A DNA stretch of 64,000 nucleotides from Scylla paramamosain (lineage: Eukaryota > Arthropoda > Malacostraca > Decapoda > Portunidae), in the NCBI RefSeq assembly GCF_035594125.1, contig NC_087168.1, positions 7,416,058-7,480,057 of the forward strand. The letters are read 5' to 3'. A model generated the notes under the pieces. It saw nothing but the letters and a program-made list of their open reading frames with translations. It had not been told where the DNA came from and searched no databases. Shown piece by piece: positions 27,215 through 40,669 of the stretch. Position 1 is the stretch's first letter; the number at the start of each line of letters is the position of its first letter. The translations under genes and the position numbers were made by a program.

Positions 27215-28177
27215 TTTCTTACCAACACGCTAAAATGCAGCAAAGCACGCTATATAGGGAAATGAAACGTCATTGCGGGAAACGTGTATTACGAGTCTTT
27301 TTGAGCACCTTAGGTACCACAACGTTAAAAGGCGTGAATGACAGTCTATATTGAGAACAGAACAACATTGCCAAAAACGTGTATTTTGAGTGGGGTTTTT
27401 TTCACATTGTTAGGTACCAAAACGACAAAATGCATGCAATGCACAATATATGGGGAAACACAATGGTATTACCAGGAACGTGTCTTGTAAGCATTTTTTT
27501 TTTTTTTTTTTGCGTGTTTGGCACCAAAACGCTAAAATGTCGGAAATCACAATGTATTGAAATACAAAACATTAATAATAACGTGTCTTTTGAGTGTTTT
27601 TCAGCTTCTTACCAAAACGCTGAAACACACTGAAAGACCCTTCACAGAGAAACAATATTATTACAAAAAAAGGTGTATTTTTATTGTTTTTCAGCTTGTA
27701 AGGATGAAATGGGAAAATGCATGCAAAGTACCCTATAAGGTAAAATAAAACGATATTACCAGAAACGTGTATTATGAGTGTTTTTTTTCAGATTCTTAGG
27801 TACCAAAACGCTAAAAAGCGTTAATAGCACTCTATATGGAGAAACAGAACAATATTATAAAAAAACTTGTATTTTCAAAATTTGTCACACCGTTAGTTTC
27901 AAAACGCCAAAATGCATGAAAAGCACGCTATATGGGGAAAGGAAACGATATTACTAGAAATGTAATTTTTGGGTGTTTTTGAACGCGTTAGGCACCAAAA
28001 CGCTAAAAAGCACAGAAAGCACCCTATATGTAAATACAAACAACATTACAAGAAACGTGTATTTAGATTGTTTTTCACCATGTTAGCTACGAAACATCAA
28101 AATGCATGGAAAGCATGTACTTTGAAGAAACAGAAAAACGTAACCAAAATTTTTTATTGTGAATGTGATTTAGCTTC
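27215..28177 (+). repeat. Shortened 10-monomer HOR variant
   Basis: The succession here is E, A, B, C, F, G, A', B', C', D and then E again, about 963 bp. The F2-H-A2 block of the 13-mer is missing, so C' joins directly to D. Just upstream (26,440-27,214) an even shorter 8-mer, E A B C F G A' D, occurs; the same 8-mer occurs at about 7,080-7,850. The joins are between monomers in equivalent positions (A', A2 or C' to D). Unequal exchange between paralogous blocks would produce this. Confidence 0.75.
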
Positions 28178-29144
28178 TTAGGTACTAAAGCCCTAAATAG
28201 TACGCAAAAGCACCTTATATGGGGGAAGGAAAGGTTATTACAACAAATTTGTATGTTTTTGAGCTTTTCAGGTTCTAAAACGGTAAACAGCGTGAATGGC
28301 ATTCTAGATTGAGAAACAAAACGTTACCAAAATTTGTATTTTGAGTAATTTTTACATTGTTAGCCACGAAAACGCCAAAATGCATGCAAACTGCTCTATG
28401 TGGGGGAAGCAAAACGATTTTACCAGAAACGTGTCTTTTCAGTGTTTCTGAATGTGTTAGGCAACAAAATACTCAGTTGGATGGAAAGGATCCTATATTG
28501 AAATTTAAAAAAAAACTACCAAAACTGTCTTTTTAGTGTTTTTGAGCTTCTTACGTACCAAACCGTTAAAAGGCATTCAAAAGACTATTTATGGAAAAAC
28601 AGAAAATGAAAAAAATAATAAAAAAATATTATTTTTAGTTTTTTTCGTCTTAGTTATAAAAACAGCAAAATGCTACCATATATGATGAAACAAAACTATA
28701 TTTCTAGAAACGTATCTTATGAGGTTTCTTTTTTTTTAGATTCTTAGGTACCAAAACGCTAAGGCTCGTGAATAACACTCTATATGGAAAACATCACCAA
28801 AAACATGTATTTAAGAGTTTGTTTGTTTTTTCACAATGTTAAGTTACAAAACGACAAAATGCATGTAAAGCACTCTCTATAGTGAAACAAAACATCATTA
28901 CCAGAAACGTTTCTTTGAAGTGTTTTGAGCGTGTTAGGCACCAAAACGCAAAAAAGTATGAAAAACTATTAGTGAATACAAAACAACATTAATAAAAACG
29001 TGTTTTCATTTTTTTCACCATGTTAGCTAGCAAAACCTCAAAAAAGCATGCAAAGCACGTGATTTGAAGAAACAAAAAAATAAATAAATAAATAAATAAA
29101 TAAAAAGTTACCAAAAACGTTTACCGTGAGTGTGTTTTCGTTCG

Positions 29145-30360
29145 TTAGAAAACAAAACGCTAAAATACAGGCAAAGCACACTGTATTTGGGAAACTAAAA
29201 GAACATTATGATCAACAGATATAATGAGTGTTTTTGAGATTCTTAAGCTAAAGCGCTAAAACACATGAATGGCAGTCTGTATTGAGAAACAGAATAACAT
29301 TACAAAACGTGGATTTTGAGTGTTTTTATCATTGTTAGTTACCAAAATGCCAAAATGCATGCAAAGCCCTCTATATGGAAAAACGAAACTACATTACGAG
29401 AAATGTGTCTTGTCAGTGTTTTTCAGCGTTTTAGGCAACAAAACGCTAAAAGGCATGGAAAGAACCATATAGTGGAAAACAAAACATTACAAAAAACGTG
29501 TTTAGAGTACTTTTGACCTTTTTAACGAAACACTAAAATAAATTCAAAACACCTTTCAGGAAGAAATATTATTACTAAAAAAATTATTTTAATTTTTTTT
29601 TTTTTTGAGATTGTTTGATACAGAAACGGCAAAATACATGGAAATTACACTATATGGTGAAACAAAATATTACCAGAAACGTGTATTATGATTAATTTTG
29701 AGATTCTTTGTTACGAAAACGCTAAAACGCATTAATAGCACTTTATATGGAGAAAAGAACATTACCATTAACATGTATTTTGAGTATTTATCAAGTTGTT
29801 AGGTAGCAAAACGCTAAAATGCATTCAAGCCACTCTATATGGGGAAACGAAACGATATTACCAAAAAAACGTGTCTTTTGAATGTTTATGAGCGTGCTAG
29901 TCATCAAAATGCTAAAAAGCATGGGAAGCATCTTATATGGGAATAGAAAACATTACCAAAAACGTATTTTTTATATTTTTTTTTACTTACGTATCAAAAT
30001 GCTAAAACGCATGCAAAACACTCTTTATGGAAAAACAAGAATATTTTAATCAAAATCGTAGAATGTTTTTGAGCTTACGTACAGAAACGCCAAAATCCAT
30101 GTAAAGTACCCTATATTGGGAAATGAAAATATAATACAAGAAACGTGTATTAGGAGTGTTTTTGAGCTTCTTAGTTACCAAAATGCTTAAACGCTTGAAA
30201 AGCACTCTATATTCAGAAACAGAAAAACATCACCAAAAATTTGCGTTTTAAGTGTTTTTCGCATTTTTAGGTACCAAAACGTTAAAATGCATGCAAAGCA
30301 AGTGATTTGAAGAAATAGAACAACAACACCAAAAACTTATTTCGAGTGTGTTTTAGCTTC
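29145..30360 (+). repeat. Complete 13-monomer higher-order repeat unit
   Basis: The best uninterrupted example of the long HOR. It starts at an E monomer (ttagaaaacaaaacgc) and ends just before the next E (ttaggtaccaaaacgctaaa at 30,361), 1,216 bp. Reading monomer by monomer gives E, A, B, C, F, G, A', B', C', F2, H, A2, D. The same order can be followed through 2,165-4,370 and, with insertions, 6,740-12,400 and 21,900-33,700. Grouped as [D E A B C][F G A' B' C'][F2 H A2], it looks like an ancestral pentamer amplified three times, with two monomers missing from one block. The pentamer idea is inference; the order itself is seen. Confidence 0.85.
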
Positions 30361-32493
30361 TTAGGTACCAAAACGCTAAAATGCAGGCAAAACGCCCTTT
30401 GTGGGGTAACGAAATGATATTACGATAAACGTGTATTATGAGTTTTTTCTTAACTTCTTAGGTACCAAAACGCTAAAATCGTGAATGGCACTCTATATTG
30501 AGAAACAAAACATTACCAAAAACGTGAATTTTCACATTGTTTTCAACGAAAACGGCAAAAAGCATGCAAACTACTCTATATCGTCAACAAAACGACAATA
30601 CGAGAAACGTGTATTATGAGTGTTTTTTTTTTTTTAATTCTTAGGTACCAAAACGATACAACGCATGAAAAGCACTCTATATAGAGAAACACATCAACAT
30701 TACCAAAAACGTATATTTTGAGTGTTTTTAACATTGTTTAGTAACAAAACGCTTAAATGAATGTAAACTACTCTACATTAGGAATCGAAACTATATTTCT
30801 AGAATATTTTCCAAAATATACTCTTTTTGAGTATTTTGGAGTGTGTTAGGCATCAAAACGCTAAAAAGTATAAAAAGCACGCTATATGTCAATACAAAAC
30901 AATATTATAAAAAAAAACGAGTCTTTTGAGTATTTTTGAGCTTCTTACAAAGGAAAACGCTAAAACGCATCCAAAACATCCTGTATTGAGAAACAGAATA
31001 ACATAACCAAAACCGTAGATGTTAAATATTTTTAAGCTTTTTACGTACAGAAATGCCAAAATGCATAGAGAATACCCCATATTAAGAAACGAAACGATAA
31101 TACAAGAAACGTGTAAAATGAGTGTTTTTTTTTAAGTACCAAAATGCTAAAACGTGAGAAAAGCACACTATATGGAGAAACAAAACGTGCGTTTTGAGTA
31201 TTTTTTCATTTTGTTAGATACTTAGACGCTTAAATTTATGCAAAGGACGTGACTTGAAGAAACAGAACAACGTTACCAAAAACGTGTATCGTGAGTGTGT
31301 TATGTACTAGAACGTTAAAATGCAGCTTACATGGGAAAACAAAACAACATTATGATAAGCGTGTATTATGAGTGTTTTTGAGCTCATTGGGTACCAAAAC
31401 GCTAAAACGCGTGAATGAAACTCTATATTGAGAAAAAAATATTAATAATAAAAAGTAAAAAAAAAAAAAAAAGAAAAAGAAAAAGAAAACATTTTGAGTG
31501 CTTTTGACATTGTTACGTAACAAAACGTCAAAATGCATGGAAAGCAATTTATATGGGAAAACGAATTTACACAACCAGAAACGTGTCTTTTCAGAAACAG
31601 AAAAACGTTACCAAATACATGTTTAAGTTCGTTAGGTACCAAAATACTAAAATGCAGACAAGTTACTTTATATGAGGAAAAGAAATGACATTTCGAGAAA
31701 TGTGTATTATGAATGTTTTTGAACTTCTTAGGTACAAAAACGCTAAAACGCGTGAATGTGACTCTATAATGGGAAACAGAACATTGCGAAAAAAAAAAGT
31801 GTATTTTGAGTGTTTTTCAATAATTCGTACCAAAATGCCAATCACTCTATATTAGGAATCTTAACGAAATTACCAGAAACGTTTCTGTAATGTTTTTGAG
31901 CGTGTTTGAGCAGAAAACACTAAAATTAATTGAAACCACAGTTTATTGGAATACAAAAGTAACATTACCAAAAATGTGTTCTTTGAGAGTTTTTGAGCTA
32001 CTTACGTATTAAAACACTAAAACGCTTTCAAAACACACTTTTTGAAGAAACAGAATATTATTACAAAAATTTTATATTTTGAGTTTTTTTTTTTTTTTTG
32101 AGCTTCTTAGCTACAGAAACGACAAAATCATTTTAAACTACCCAATAGGGTGAAACAAAACGATGTTACCACATTTTTTTAATTTTTAGATATCAAAACG
32201 CTAGGACGCGTGAATAGCAATCTATATAGAGGAACAGAACAACATTACAAAAAACGTTTATTTTAAGTGTTTTTCACATTGTTAAATACCAAAACATAAA
32301 AATGCAAGCGAATCACTCAATATGGGAAAGTGAAACATTACCAGGAACGCCATTTGAGTGTTTTTTTAAGCGTGTTAGGCACCAAAACGTTAAAAGGCAT
32401 GGAAACTATCCTATATGGGAAAGCAAAACAATATTACCAAAAAACGTGTCTTTTGAGTGTTTTCCAGATTCTTACTTATCATAACACTAAAAA

Positions 32494-32868
<375 letters not shown>

Positions 32869-33204
32869 TGCCAAAACATTTTCCGCGTTTTTTACTTTCT
32901 AACGTAAAGAAACGCCAAAATGCATGCAAAATAACCTTATATCGGTAAACGAAACAATAATACACAAAAAAAAACGTGAATAATGAGTGTTTTTAAACTT
33001 CTTAAGTACCAAATAATTAAACGCATTAAAATCACTATAATGAGAAACAGAGAAACATTACCAAAAATGTGTTTTGAGTGTTTTCAACTTTTAAGTATTA
33101 AGACGCCTAAATCCCTCCAAAGCACGTGATTTGAAGAAAGAGAATAATATTACCAAAAACGTGTAATGTGTGGCGGTTTGAACTTATTACGTATGAAAAC
33201 TGTA

Positions 33205-33227
33205 AATTACAGGCATTGCCTGTAATT
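33205..33227. other. Perfect 11-bp-arm palindrome in an E monomer
   Basis: Arms aattacaggca (33,205-33,215) and tgcctgtaatt (33,217-33,227) around a single T. It sits where an E monomer normally reads aatgcaggcaaagc, so the right arm is a local inverted copy. Confidence 0.88.
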
Positions 33228-33734
33228 GAATAATTTAATCATGAGTGTTTTTGAGCATCTTAGATACAAAAACGCTAAAATGCGTAAATGTTACTTTAAA
33301 TTTAGAAACAGAACAACAATGAAAAACGTGAACTGAGTGGTTTTTTTCACATTCTTAGGTAACAAAACGCCAAAATGCTTGCAATGCACACTATATGAGG
33401 AAACGAAACAATATTAAAAGAAAGATGTCTTCTCAGTGTTTTTCGGCGTATTAGGAACTAAAACATTAAAATGCATGGAAAGTATCACATATTGGAATAC
33501 TAAACAATATTACGAAAAACGTGTCTTTTGGGTTTTTATTTATTTTTTTTTTTTTTAGCTAACCAAAACACTTACAAAACACCCTTCAGGGAGAAATAAT
33601 ATTATTACAAGAAAGATGTGTATTTTGAGTGTTTTTGAGCTTGTAAAGTACAGAAACGGCAAAATCCATGAAAAGTATCCTGTATGGTGAAACAAAGCGA
33701 TATTACCAGAAACGTCTATTTTGAGTGTTTTCTT

Positions 33735-34110
<376 letters not shown>

Positions 34111-34375
34111 TGGTGGCCTCTGTCATGTGAGCTTCAATAGCAGATGAACAAATTCTTCTAACTTTTGCCTCGGTCACGTTGGTGGTTTTCGCTGTTCGGG
34201 CAACATCTATTGAGGGGTCAAGTAATGGCCCCTTATTAGCCTTTTCTTCCAAAAAATATTTATTTACAGAGTAAATAAGCTCTTTTTTTCGGTTGTGGAG
34301 GTGATGAAAATGAGCAGGAGAGGAAGCTTCCATTCTGGCTGGCGGTGCGAGAGGAAGTGACCTATGGATTAACAC
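34111..34375 (-). CDS. Possible first exon with transposase-type HTH
   Basis: An open minus-strand frame with candidate starts at 34,375 and 34,333 ([20 protein letters not shown]). The segment [19 protein letters not shown] followed by [17 protein letters not shown] resembles the N-terminal helix-turn-helix of IS630/Tc1-mariner-type DDE proteins, recalled as a pattern of R-T-A-x-x-T-G-V-S-x-x-T-V. This is family resemblance from memory, not a search result. The frame runs into the (TA)n repeat; at 34,111 a weak donor-like CCA/GTATAT exists. A full CRE octamer TGACGTCA lies ~60 bp upstream of the second ATG. It could be a real spliced gene cut by the satellite boundary or a transposon relic. 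Confidence 0.35.
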
Positions 34376-34400
34376 GGTCAGTCTGACCGTGTGACGTCAC
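34372..34400. promoter_or_regulatory. Perfect palindrome next to a CRE-type octamer
   Basis: acacggtcag-t-ctgaccgtgt (34,372-34,392) is a perfect 10-bp-arm palindrome. It overlaps gtgacgtcac (34,391-34,400), which contains TGACGTCA, the consensus CREB/ATF site. It is placed upstream of the minus-strand open frame at 34,375/34,333. A regulatory role is inference. Confidence 0.4.
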
Positions 34401-34788
34401 TTGGTCACCCATAGAAAAGTGACAACGCTTGGAGGAAACGTTGTGTTGTGGTGTTGTGGTGTTGTGTTTGCCAAAAAAAAAAAAATGCAAGTATCATAAA
34501 AAAAAAAAAACATATATTACACTAACTTGCCTTTTTAGCATCACAATGTGTAAATACTACAATACCATTTAATTTTGAGGTAGAAGCACCTGACGTGGTG
34601 TAAGTGTGGCAGGGTCGCAGGCCGAGGAATCCTCAGAAATGACAACTTCCAAACGCTTAATTCAAAATGATCAGACCATAGCTGGTCATTTGAGCTTACT
34701 ACACCGGCTTCCAGTGTGGCATGCTGCTTCCACCAAGTCTCTCTCTCATACATTGCGAATGCGTACCTTACACATCCATAATATTTCA

Positions 34789-34823
<35 letters not shown>

Positions 34824-34919
34824 ATACATTTCCTAGTTAATACAGATAAAAACTCTATGCTAATTCATACACTCGTGCACACTCACAATGACACTACCAC
34901 GCCTCATTCACAATTATAA
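34401..34919. other. No gene recognised; small repeats
   Basis: Contains a short gtgttgtg tandem (34,439-34,468), an A-rich stretch and a (CA)n run at 34,790-34,820. No coding frame with recognisable similarity. Confidence 0.5.
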
Positions 34920-36070
34920 ATGCTGTCAGGCATTCCCCAAGGTACATCGCTGCTGCTCCTACTAAGTCTATGGTCCAAACACATACAGTCTATATACATC
35001 AATATCAGCCTTCTGGCCACCTATGCAACATTATCATATTCATGGCAGTCCAAAAGAAAATGTTCTAAGGTTTCTGTCTCATGACCACAACACGGGCACT
35101 CCTCTGACTTCCTCTGAAATCTGTTTCTCCAATTTAAGGTTAGTATGTTTGTTCATCTAACAAATTATTTACTTCCTTTTGTGTTGTCTAACCAACATTC
35201 TTCTCCAACTTTTTTTTTTTTACTTTTCATATGCTCGTATATTAAAGGTTGTCTTTTGCTGTATTTCTGGTGTCCACTTCATTGAATCCCATCTTCTAAT
35301 TTTATCTATGATGTTGTTCTTTGTCATGCTTCTTATGTCTGTGAGTGTGATGTTAATCTCCTTTATATATTTCTTTAATACTTTAATCCATATGCTTTTT
35401 TTCCTTTTCATATTCTAAAGCAAATATTTATCTACATTAATCGTTTTTATCCTCCTCTTAGAAGTGTTTTGCAAATATTTTTTTTAATCTTCATGTCTCT
35501 GGCCCTATTTGATGTAGTTCCTATTGCTCCCCTCAAGGTATTATTTGCTGTCTATGTGAGGACCTATAAAATTACTCCATACACAGTTTTCAATTTCTTG
35601 TAGTCTGTTTAAGTCCTCTTCATTATATTTTAAAATTTCTGCGGCATAAAGAATAATAGCTAATCCGAATCCTTTCCAGTATTTTTTTTTTTTTACAATT
35701 AATAATCTGATACACTTTGCTGTAATACTATGTTATATTTGCTAGATGACTTGCCCTATTGATTATTTTTTTCTAAAAGTCTGCATAACAATTTCTTTTA
35801 TTGGTAATTTTCATGCCAAGATAAGTTATACTATAGCATACTTGTATATTTCAATATTTTCTACTTGCTTTTATCATTAAATATGATTATCTTACTTTTA
35901 TCTTTATTAATAGTCAAGGCATATTACTGTGCTGCTCATTGTATTTCTTGCATGCTCTCTTTGGCCTCTGTCTCTAAGTGTGCCAATAGTAAGCTATCTG
36001 CATAACATAATATTATTGGTATAGTAAATTTTCGATTTTTAAAGCCATAATTGTGAATCTGAAGTTTCAG
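34920..36070 (-). mobile_element. Decayed LINE relic (LINE-E) with C-terminal zinc knuckle
   Basis: Reading the minus strand with frameshifts gives CYADSLLLAHLETEAKESMQ near 36,040-35,960. This is the RT YADD box with the second D changed to S. It is followed by ALTINKDKSKIIIF, ILKYNEEDLNRLQEIENCVW and finally WRNRFQRKSEECPCCGHE, then TETLEHFLLDCHEY near 35,140-35,030, a CCHC-like C-terminal motif of LINE reverse transcriptases. Many stops are present and the sequence is very AT-rich. It is clearly older than the LINE-A copies. Confidence 0.6.
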
Positions 36071-36157
36071 TAAAGTTTTACAAGTTTGCCAGTCTCAAGT
36101 TAGGAGACTGAAGTATTTATTTATTTATTTATTTTTATTTATGATATTTTTCTTGAT

Positions 36158-36280
36158 AGATTTTGGTGTGTTTTGAATTAATCTGCTAACCATTTCCGTC
36201 TGATATCAGCCTTTTTTTTTATTAAGAACTGCTGATTTTCAATGAAAACGACAAACATTAATACAAAACACCCCGAAATC
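36158..36280. mobile_element. Palindromic MITE-like unit, copy 1
   Basis: The left arm gattttggtgtgttttgaat and the right arm ttaatacaaaacaccccgaa are imperfect inverted repeats about 23 bp long. The interior holds aatctgct and tgattttcaatgaaaacgac. A (TTTA)n run precedes it. No ORF. It repeats about 206 bp downstream. Confidence 0.6.
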
Positions 36281-36363
36281 GAGCAGAAAAAAATAAAATC
36301 ATCTTCATAGATAACGCTTCCCATTTACTTATTTATTTTTATTTATAAATATTTTTCCAGGTA

Positions 36364-36486
36364 TATTTCGGTGTGTTTTGAATTAATCTGCTGTTTCCTT
36401 CTGAAATTAGCCTTTTTTTTTGGGGGGGGGGAATGTTGATTTTCAATGAAAACGACAAACAAATGAATACAAAATACGCCGAAATT
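36364..36486. mobile_element. Palindromic MITE-like unit, copy 2
   Basis: The same unit as at 36,158: left arm atttcggtgtgttttgaatt, right arm atgaatacaaaatacgccga, with shared interior gattttcaatgaaaacgaca and shared flanking (TTTA)n and gagcagaaaaaaa. The two copies plus flanks form a tandem dimer of about 206 bp per unit. Confidence 0.6.
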
Positions 36487-36594
36487 GAGCAGAAAAAAAA
36501 ATCGTCCTCATCTATAACACACGCATTATAATATCACTATTACATATCTAAAGGTATTGGTAAAGTTTTACTTTCTTTCCCATCTCAAGTTCGA

Positions 36595-37429
36595 TCTTGA
36601 TCTTGATCTTGATGGTACAGGTGGCGCAGGATCACTCCTGAGCCAGGCATTTGGATCGGCAACTTCTGTAGAAGGGAAAAAAAAAAAAAAAAAAAAACGA
36701 ACAGCATCCTCTATCCTAATTGTTCATACATCTGGCACGCCACATTCTCTCCAGAAACTCTTTCACCGCCTCAATCATCCTTTCATTCGCCTCTCTACTC
36801 AGTCCCAGCAACAACACCATCCACTCCTTTCCTGTCTTCTCCACTCTTTCATTCCTATCATGCCCTAACTCAGTCAGTATCACTTGCATCATCTCATTCC
36901 TGTCTCTGGCATACTTCACACACTCCAGCACCACATGTTCCACCGTCTCATCCTCTCCCATGTCACACATCTGGCACACTTTGCTGCCGGACTCAGACCA
37001 CCTGTAACTCCTTGCATTCACATCCATACACTGTGTCCTCGCTCGGAAGAGAAGATCACCGCCCAGGCTTCCATCATACCACCTTTCATATCTCGGGGCC
37101 CCTTTCTCCTTGTACCATTCCAGGGTCTTCTTTCTTTCCATCTCATTCTTCCATTCATTCAGTCCCACAAATTTTACTTCTTTGTCTATCTCATTCTTCC
37201 ATTTTTTCACATCCCATTCGGCTCCCACTCTGCCTCCTCTTGTTACACCCATTCACGCTGATTTTGATTCCTTCCAACCATTCTTATCGCCCGCACAACT
37301 TGCAATCCATTCCTGTCTGTCATTCTCATGCACCTCTTCCTCCATTTGCTTCCACTTTCATTCCACAGGTACACCTTCCTTGCTATTCTTGCATCATCCA
37401 TTCTCTCAAGCCTAATCTTGTACCTAAGT
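36595..37429 (-). mobile_element. LINE-D, 3' part (C-terminal zinc knuckle, 3' tail)
   Basis: The minus strand continues the LINE-D ORF split by the LINE-A insertion: YKIRLERMDDARIARKVYLW, then a frame break. After the break come WYKEKGAPRYERWYDGSLGG, FRARTQCMDVNARSYRW and VCQMCDMGEDETVEHVVLEC, a C-x2-C...H-x4-C knuckle near the C-terminus, with a stop at about 36,716. A short T-rich stretch and a 3' UTR follow, ending in a tandem atcaag repeat (36,595-36,615 on the minus strand). Such short-repeat tails are typical of RTE/CR1-type LINEs. Assigning this tail to LINE-D is inference. Confidence 0.7.
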
Positions 37430-40400
37430 AAAGGAGGAGGAGGCAGTAGACACCTGCCGAAACGATAATTACTCCCAGTGAGGTCTAAACCACTGTTCAG
37501 GGTGTGCTGTGAACTTATCATTAAACACAGCTGTGACCTCACTGAACGTTTCCCTTTGTGTCTCACAACACAAAGGGGCAGTCACAGCCTGCCCTCTAAA
37601 GACAACTCTCTTCCTCCACACAAAACTACAAGCACCTAATAACACACACACCCTTCACCCAAAAATTTTAAAATCATCATGGCGACTCCTACACCAGCCT
37701 CGGAGTCCCCATCTCGGGAGGGGACCATAAATGTCCCCAGGTCGGACTGCCTTTCTGTCGACGACCCTAAGTGTCTTGACACCCCCCTCAACTTTTTCTT
37801 CATTAACTTCTGCAACATTCGCGGTCTAAGATCTAATTTTCAATCTGTAGAACACCACCTCTCCTCTTCTAAACCTCATCTTCTTTTCCTCACTGAAACT
37901 CAGGTGTCTGAGGCAACTGACAGTAGCCCCTTTTCTGTTCCCTCCTACTTTCTCTATCCTCATTTTCGATCCAAAGCTGGATGCTGCGTTTATGTGCGCA
38001 ATGATTTAACCTGCTCTCGTGCCCACGCTCTTGAATCTTCCGAGTTTTCCACCATCTGGCTACGACTACAGAGTCACTCTCATACTAAATTTATCTGTGC
38101 TGTATACCTCTCTCCTAACTCTGACTATAAGAAATTCTTTGATTAAACTTCCAAAGTGGAGCACATTCTGACCCTCTTCCCTTTTGCAGAGATCTCCATT
38201 CTTGGAGACTTCAATGTTCACCACCAGCTTTGGCTTTCCTCTCCCTTCACTGACCATCCTGGTGAACTAGCCTACAACTTTGCTATCCTCCATGACCTAG
38301 AGCAATTGGTGCAACACCCTACTCGTATTCCTGACCGTCTTGGAGATACGCCCAACATTCTTGACCTTTTCCTGACCTCTAATCCTTCTGCTTATGCTGT
38401 CACCCTTTCTTCTCCGTTGGGCTCCTCCGATCACAATCTCATATCTTTATCTTGTCCTATCACTCCAATCCCTCCTCAGGATCCCCCTAAGCGAAGGTGC
38501 CTCTGGCGTTTTGCCTCTGCTAGTTGGGGGGACCTGAGGAGGCATTTTGCTAAACCTAAACCTAAACCGTCCTAAAACCGTCCTAAATCGTCCTAAACCT
38601 TCTAAACCTTGGTTTAACACAGCTTGTTCTCGTGCTATACATGATAGAGAGGTGGCCCACAAAAGGTACTTAAGCCTTCCATCACCAGAATCTCATGCAC
38701 TTTATATTTCTGCCCGGAACCATGCCAAGTCTGTTCTCCAACTAGCCAAAAACTCCTTCATTAACAGAAAATGTCAAAACCTTTCAAGATCTAACTCCCC
38801 TCGTGATTTTTGGCATCTAGCCAAAAATGTCTCCAATAACTATGCTTCTTCTTCTTTCCCTCCTCTACTTCAACCAGATGGCACCACTGCTATCACATCT
38901 ATTTCTAAAGCTGAACTCTTTGCTCAAACCTTTGCTAAAAACTCAACCTTGGACGATTCTGGGCTTGTTCCTCCCTCTCCTCCACCCTCTGACTACTTCA
39001 TGCCACCTATTAAAATTCTTCGCAATGATGTTTTCCATGCCCTCGCTGGCCTGAACCCTCGGAAGGCTTATGGACCTGATGGGGTCCCTCCTATTGTTCT
39101 CCGAAACTGTGCCTCCGTGCTTGCACCTTGCCTAGTCAAACTCTTTCAGCTCTGTCTGTCAACATCTACCTTTCCTTCTTGCTGGAAGTTTGCCTACATT
39201 CAACCTGTTCCTAAAAAGGGTGACCGCTCTAATCCTTCAAACTACCGTCCTATTGCTTTAATTTCCTGCCTATCTAAAGTTTTTGAATCTATCCTCAACA
39301 GGAAGATTCTTAAACATCTATCACTTCACAACCTTCTATCTGATCGCCAGTATGGATTCCGTCAAGGCCGCTCTACTGGTGATCTTCTGGCTTTCCTTAC
39401 TGAGTCTTGGTCATCCTCTTTTAGAGATTTTGGTGAAACTTTCGCTGTTGCCTTGGACATATCAAAAGCCTTTGATAGAGTCTGGCACAAAGCTTTGATT
39501 TCCAAACTACCCTCCTACGGTTTCTATCCTTCTCTCTTTAACTTCATCTCAAGTTTCCTTTCTGACTGTTCTATTGCTGCTGTGGTAGATGGTCACTGTT
39601 CTTCTCCTAGATCTATTAACAGTGGTGTTCCTCAGGGTTCTGTCCTGTCACCCACTCTCTTCTTATTATTCATTAATGATCTTCTAAACCAGACTTCTTG
39701 TCCTATCCACTCCTACACTGATGATACCACCCTGCACTTTTCCACGTCTTTTCATAGACGTCCAACCCTTCAGGAGGTAAACATATCACGCAGGGAAGCC
39801 ACAGAATGCCTGACTTCTGATCTTTCTAAAATTTCTGATTGGGGCAGAGCAAACTTGGTATCGTTCAATGCCTCAAAAACTCAATTCCTCCATCTATCAA
39901 CTCGACACAACCTTCCAGACAACTATCCCCTCTTCTTCAATGACACTCAACTGTCCCCCTCTTCTACACTGAACATCCTCGGTCTGTCCTTTACTTATAA
40001 TCTGAACTGGAAACTTCACATCTCATCTCTAGCTAAAACAGCTTCTATGAAGTTTGGTGTTCTGAGACGTCTCTGCCAGTTTTTCTCACCCCCCCAGCTG
40101 CTAACTCTGTACAAGGGCCTTATCCGTCCATCCGTCCATGTATGGAGTACGCTTCACATGTCTGCGGGGTTCCACTCATACTGCTCTTCTAGACAGGGTG
40201 GAATCAAAAGCTTTTCGTCTCATCAACTCCTCTCCTCTAACCGACTGTCTTCAGCCTCTCTCTCACCGCCGCAATGTTGCATATCTAGCTGTCTTCTACC
40301 GCTATTTTCATGCTAACTGTTCCTCTGATCTTGCTAACTGCATGCCTCCCCTCCTTCCGCGGCCTCGCTGCACAAGACTTTCTTCTTTCTCTCACCCCTA

Positions 40401-40665
40401 TTCTGTCCACCTCTGTAACGCAAGAGTTAACCAGTATTCTCAATCATTCATCCCTTTCTCTGGTAAACTCTGGAACTCCCTGCCTGCTTCTGTATTTCCA
40501 CCTTCCTATGACTTGAATTCCTTGAAGAGGGAGGTTTCAAGACACTTATCCACCAATTTTTGACCAGTGCTTTGACCCTTTTATGGGACTGGCATTTCAG
40601 TGGGCATTTTTTTTATTAGATTTTTGTTGCCCTTGGCCAGTATCCTTCCTACATAAAAAAAAAAA
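37430..40665 (+). mobile_element. LINE-A copy 6, near full length, nested in LINE-D
   Basis: It starts at ggaggaggcagtagacacct and ends in an A-tail. The leader and first ATG (37,679) give MATPTPASESPSREG, then the APE endonuclease ([32 protein letters not shown]) and RT. Breaks: small deletions near 38,120-38,147 create a stop; at 38,552-38,590 about 110 bp of the linker are replaced by cctaaacc-like repeats; a 4-bp duplication (tccgtccatccgtccatg) near 40,136 shifts the thumb. The YADD box reads YTDD. Flanking AAGT on both sides (37,426-37,429 and 40,666-40,669) is the apparent target duplication. Confidence 0.92.
38547..40316 (+). pseudogene. LINE-A reverse-transcriptase ORF of copy 6
   Basis: 589 codons covering the whole RT core. 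Motifs in order: [60 protein letters not shown] (motif A), [20 protein letters not shown] (motif B), [12 protein letters not shown] (motif C, A to T change) and [20 protein letters not shown]. The first ~25 residues come from the cctaaacc-repeat patch, not the element. The end is out of frame after the duplicated tccg. Probably inactive, but much of the core is intact, so the insertion is fairly young. Confidence 0.8.
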
Positions 40666-40669
40666 AAGT

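Noticed and set aside
37012..37431. Overlapping + strand ORFs at 36.7-37.4 kb and 41.6-43.0 kb rich in Ser, His and Pro
   Set aside because: Antisense shadows of LINE-D coding sequence.
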